This document shows positions 62,161 to 64,000 of a DNA stretch of 64,000 nt, piece after piece (the stretch's first letter is position 1; every line of letters starts with the position of its first letter). The DNA comes from Strongylocentrotus droebachiensis (Eukaryota; Echinodermata; Echinoidea; Camarodonta; Strongylocentrotidae): positions 78,292-142,291 of the forward strand of contig JAVYIG010004968.1 of assembly GCA_035222895.1 (NCBI GenBank), read 5' to 3'. Position numbers and translations under genes: made by a program. The notes under the pieces are model-generated. The model was not told where the DNA came from. It made no database searches and saw nothing but the letters and a program-made list of their open reading frames with translations.

Positions 62161-63692
62161 GGGAGTGAAAGAGAGAGGGGAGGGGGAGGGAGGGGGGCTG
62201 CAACGTGAAAAGGAGATAGTACGACCCTGACCCCTTTTATATCTCACTCTCCATTGCTCATTCAATCCGCGTCCACTGCCCCCCCCCCCCCCCCCGGACC
62301 ACACCCCCCCCCCCCCCCCCCCTGCAATGGCTAGTCTCAGGCTACCCCTTTTAACTCAATCCAAGCTATACCACACGAGGTTGTTAGATATATTTTTTCC
62401 TTTTTATTGATTAAAAGTTCGCAATTCATCATACGAATCTCTTAATTATGGATTACATTCATTTGCACGATTGCAAATTGTACGATTCCGGAAAGCAATG
62501 TAGTCCATTCAATGGCGTGTTTTTATGAAACACAAAATACTTTAATGAAGCATATTCGATTATCCATTTGTATGTAATCCTCCATTTTCAATGCCATTTT
62601 CAATTCCTCTCGGGTAGTCAATAATTTTGCTTTGTATATATATGTTTGTATAATTCGCTGTCATCAGCTTTAAAAATATTAATCTCAGATTTAAAACGAA
62701 GCGTTGGGAAATGTTGAGTGCTATTTAATGGAAAACAGTTGTTTTGAAGAACTATATTACATTATATTCACTCATATTCAACAAGGCAGTCATCGAATTT
62801 ACATGTGGTCAATCCTCACGCCACATTAGCCCAGAAATCAATCAGACATAGAGGTCCAGATGTATGAAATTCTCTACCTAACAATATTCAAAATATGAAA
62901 TCACTAATCTCCTTTAAAAGAGCACTCAAATGATTATCAATTTTACAGATGTAAGATATTTATATAGTTCTCAATGCTCATTATATCGAACATAAATTTA
63001 ATTCTTTTATGATCTATAAAACATTTTACTAGACTTAACAATATACTTCTTTTTTCTTAGTTTTTTTTGTTCTTTGTAAATTGTGTAAATAGTTCACAAC
63101 CCTTCAGGAATTGGTATTTGTTATAGGCCTATATTATATATTTGAAAGGTGTTGTAACGATTCAAACTCTACATGTTTATGTTTCATCACCTTTGTGTGT
63201 TTATTCGTTAAACTGTATAAAAGTTGCAATTTGTCTTTGATAAAGCATTGTTATATTCTTTTTCATCTGAAGTCAATTCAAATGGATTGTAACATTGAAA
63301 ATGATTTGTTATGTTATATTCTTTTTCATGTGATGTTAACTTGTGAACATGCATAAATAAATGAATAAATATACCATATTGTATGATATCCCATATGGAA
63401 GAACACTTCGTGGAAATGTCAAAGAAGAATTTCCATGGCCAGTTCTCTCTGGGCCGTCCACCATGCAGGGGGTGTTTTTTTTTTTTTTTTTTTTTTTTGG
63501 AGGGGGGGGGGGGGGGGGCTACACAAGGTTATTGGAGTGTGCATACAATCTACGCCAATTATTATCATCATTTTTTCATTTCAGATATCGAATGCCCGTA
63601 CCTGTGTGACGGAACCGATATCTGTCTCAATGAGATTTTCAGGTGCGATGGATGGTATGACTGCCCTCTACGGGATGATGAAGATGATTGCG
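58371..63692 (+). CDS. CUB and LDL-receptor class A domain protein, 5' part (3' runs off the window)
   Basis: Exons 58371-58574, 59555-59783, 60565-60729 and 63585-63692 join in phase, giving 235 codons; the last donor leaves one base for an exon beyond the window. Residues 1-27 look like a signal peptide (hydrophobic LTLSLLLWFLFSGG). A CUB domain follows (about 30-142), with Cys at the start, SPNFPDNYP and VTIRFCSDEF. The first LDLa module is in exon 3 (CGQPRC to RCDNVVDCHDFSDEIGC) and the second in exon 4 (CPYLCDG to DCPLRDDEDDC). Both have the acidic DxSDE/DDEDDC end that binds calcium in this family. CUB-LDLa combinations occur in neuropilin/tolloid-like, LRP-type and invertebrate GPCR ectodomains. 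Which one applies cannot be told here. TTTTCAG at 58431-58437 could be an acceptor, so an upstream signal exon is an alternative start. Confidence 0.8.
58592..58830. repeat. Polypurine tract of GAA/GGA repeats
   Basis: About 220 bp are almost purely A and G, with a (GAA)n core at about 58660-58705. The tract begins only about 20 bp inside the intron after CUB exon 1. The frames on both strands are poly-Lys/Glu or poly-Ser/Leu. Confidence 0.85.
60735..60962 (-). mobile_element. tRNA-derived SINE
   Basis: The minus strand starts GGGCATGGCGGCTCAGTGGT (A box in TGGCGGCTCAGTGG), runs through GGTCGTGGGTTCGAACCCCG (B box GGTTCGAACCC) and ends in a TTATTATTATTG tail. The tRNA-like part is about 75 nt with an anticodon-like CTT, but its stems are imperfect and a non-tRNA body follows. 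This marks a SINE, not a functional tRNA. It lies in the CUB/LDLa intron after exon 3. Confidence 0.75.
60978..61213. repeat. Long (TC)n microsatellite
   Basis: About 235 bp of CT repeats carry interruptions (CAC, TTT) and a C run near 61004-61020. The tract directly follows the SINE head. Confidence 0.9.
61985..62322. repeat. Purine-rich tract followed by twin C runs
   Basis: AG-rich triplet and dinucleotide repeats (about 61990-62195) with a GTT/GTA block are followed by two runs of 16-18 C (about 62278-62295 and 62305-62322). It is intronic, with no gene content. Confidence 0.8.
62323..63470. other. AT-rich CUB/LDLa intron, nothing recognised
   Basis: No exon or repeat family is clear here. 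A short T run and G run follow at about 63474-63520, about 65 bp before the acceptor of exon 4. Confidence 0.4.
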
Positions 63693-63724
63693 GTAAGTTA
63701 CAGATTTAATATTTTTTCCCTTAA

Positions 63725-63995
63725 AGGTAAAGACCAGTATTGGAAACGCCCCAATTTCAAAAAATGGAAGCTCTCATTACCAATCATGTGAAAGAATATA
63801 TTTTGACTAATACATGATGATAAAAAATTTGCCGGGAAACCGCCTACTAATTCATATATTTGGTAAATTTGTTTCTCTCATGGTCTGTGAGAGATATAGG
63901 GTAGTCCCATATACATCTTTCTGTGTATAGTGCTTGTAACTTTACGAAGAATGGGCCAAATTTCTTATCATTTTGATGATTCCAGAACCTTGCAG
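63725..63995 (-). repeat. Interspersed repeat, copy D
   Basis: On the minus strand it shares GCAAGGTTCTGGAATCATCA, AAGTTACAAGCACTATACAC and AGATGTATATGGGACTACCC with the copy at 8797-9030. It is the longest relative of that family here and lies in the intron after CUB/LDLa exon 4. Confidence 0.75.
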
Positions 63996-64000
63996 ATGCT

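Overview
The window is animal nuclear DNA, most likely from a marine invertebrate deuterostome, with a sea urchin as best guess. The guess rests on intron-rich conserved genes, a very echinoid-looking RPL11, tRNA-derived SINEs and many small inverted-repeat transposons and (TC)n tracts. No species can be named from the sequence alone.

Layout, left to right. About 5929-10432 (+) holds the last five coding exons of an RNF19-type RBR E3 ubiquitin ligase; the RING/IBR part lies upstream of the window. A long AT-rich stretch to about 15.5 kb holds its 3' UTR and the tail-to-tail boundary with the next gene. From 45131 down to 15593 (-) lies a complete DRC1 gene (dynein regulatory complex subunit 1). 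I could join 17 coding exons with consistent phases into 752 codons plus stop. RPL11 (ribosomal protein uL5) starts 307 bp from DRC1 on the other strand (ATG at 45439) and runs to 52002 in five exons, giving 181 aa. The two genes therefore appear to share a short divergent promoter. From 58371 (+) a secreted or membrane CUB/LDLa protein begins and runs off the right edge.

The introns of DRC1 and RPL11 are full of DNA transposons, several with readable target-site duplications (TSDs). DRC1 intron 1 (11.1 kb) holds a 6.0 kb element with about 600-bp AACGTT-rich inverted ends and a decayed spliced gene. It also holds an array of three TA-flanked elements abutting at CTCTAGAG, two of them forming a giant palindrome. 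One half of that palindrome carries a 909-bp near-perfect foldback element with a 9-bp TSD. A second 909-bp foldback with its own 9-bp TSD sits in RPL11 intron 1. DRC1 intron 8 is almost wholly one 4.2 kb hAT-like insertion. Two copies of a TAA-flanked (Harbinger-type) element, a TA-flanked element inside an older repeat, a TTAA-flanked element, SINE pieces and a LINE fragment were also found.

The genes do not form a pathway: a membrane ubiquitin ligase, an axonemal ruler/linker protein, a ribosomal protein and a receptor-like protein. The strongest novelty is in the mobile DNA, above all the paired foldback elements whose arms match each other within a copy but differ in concert between copies.
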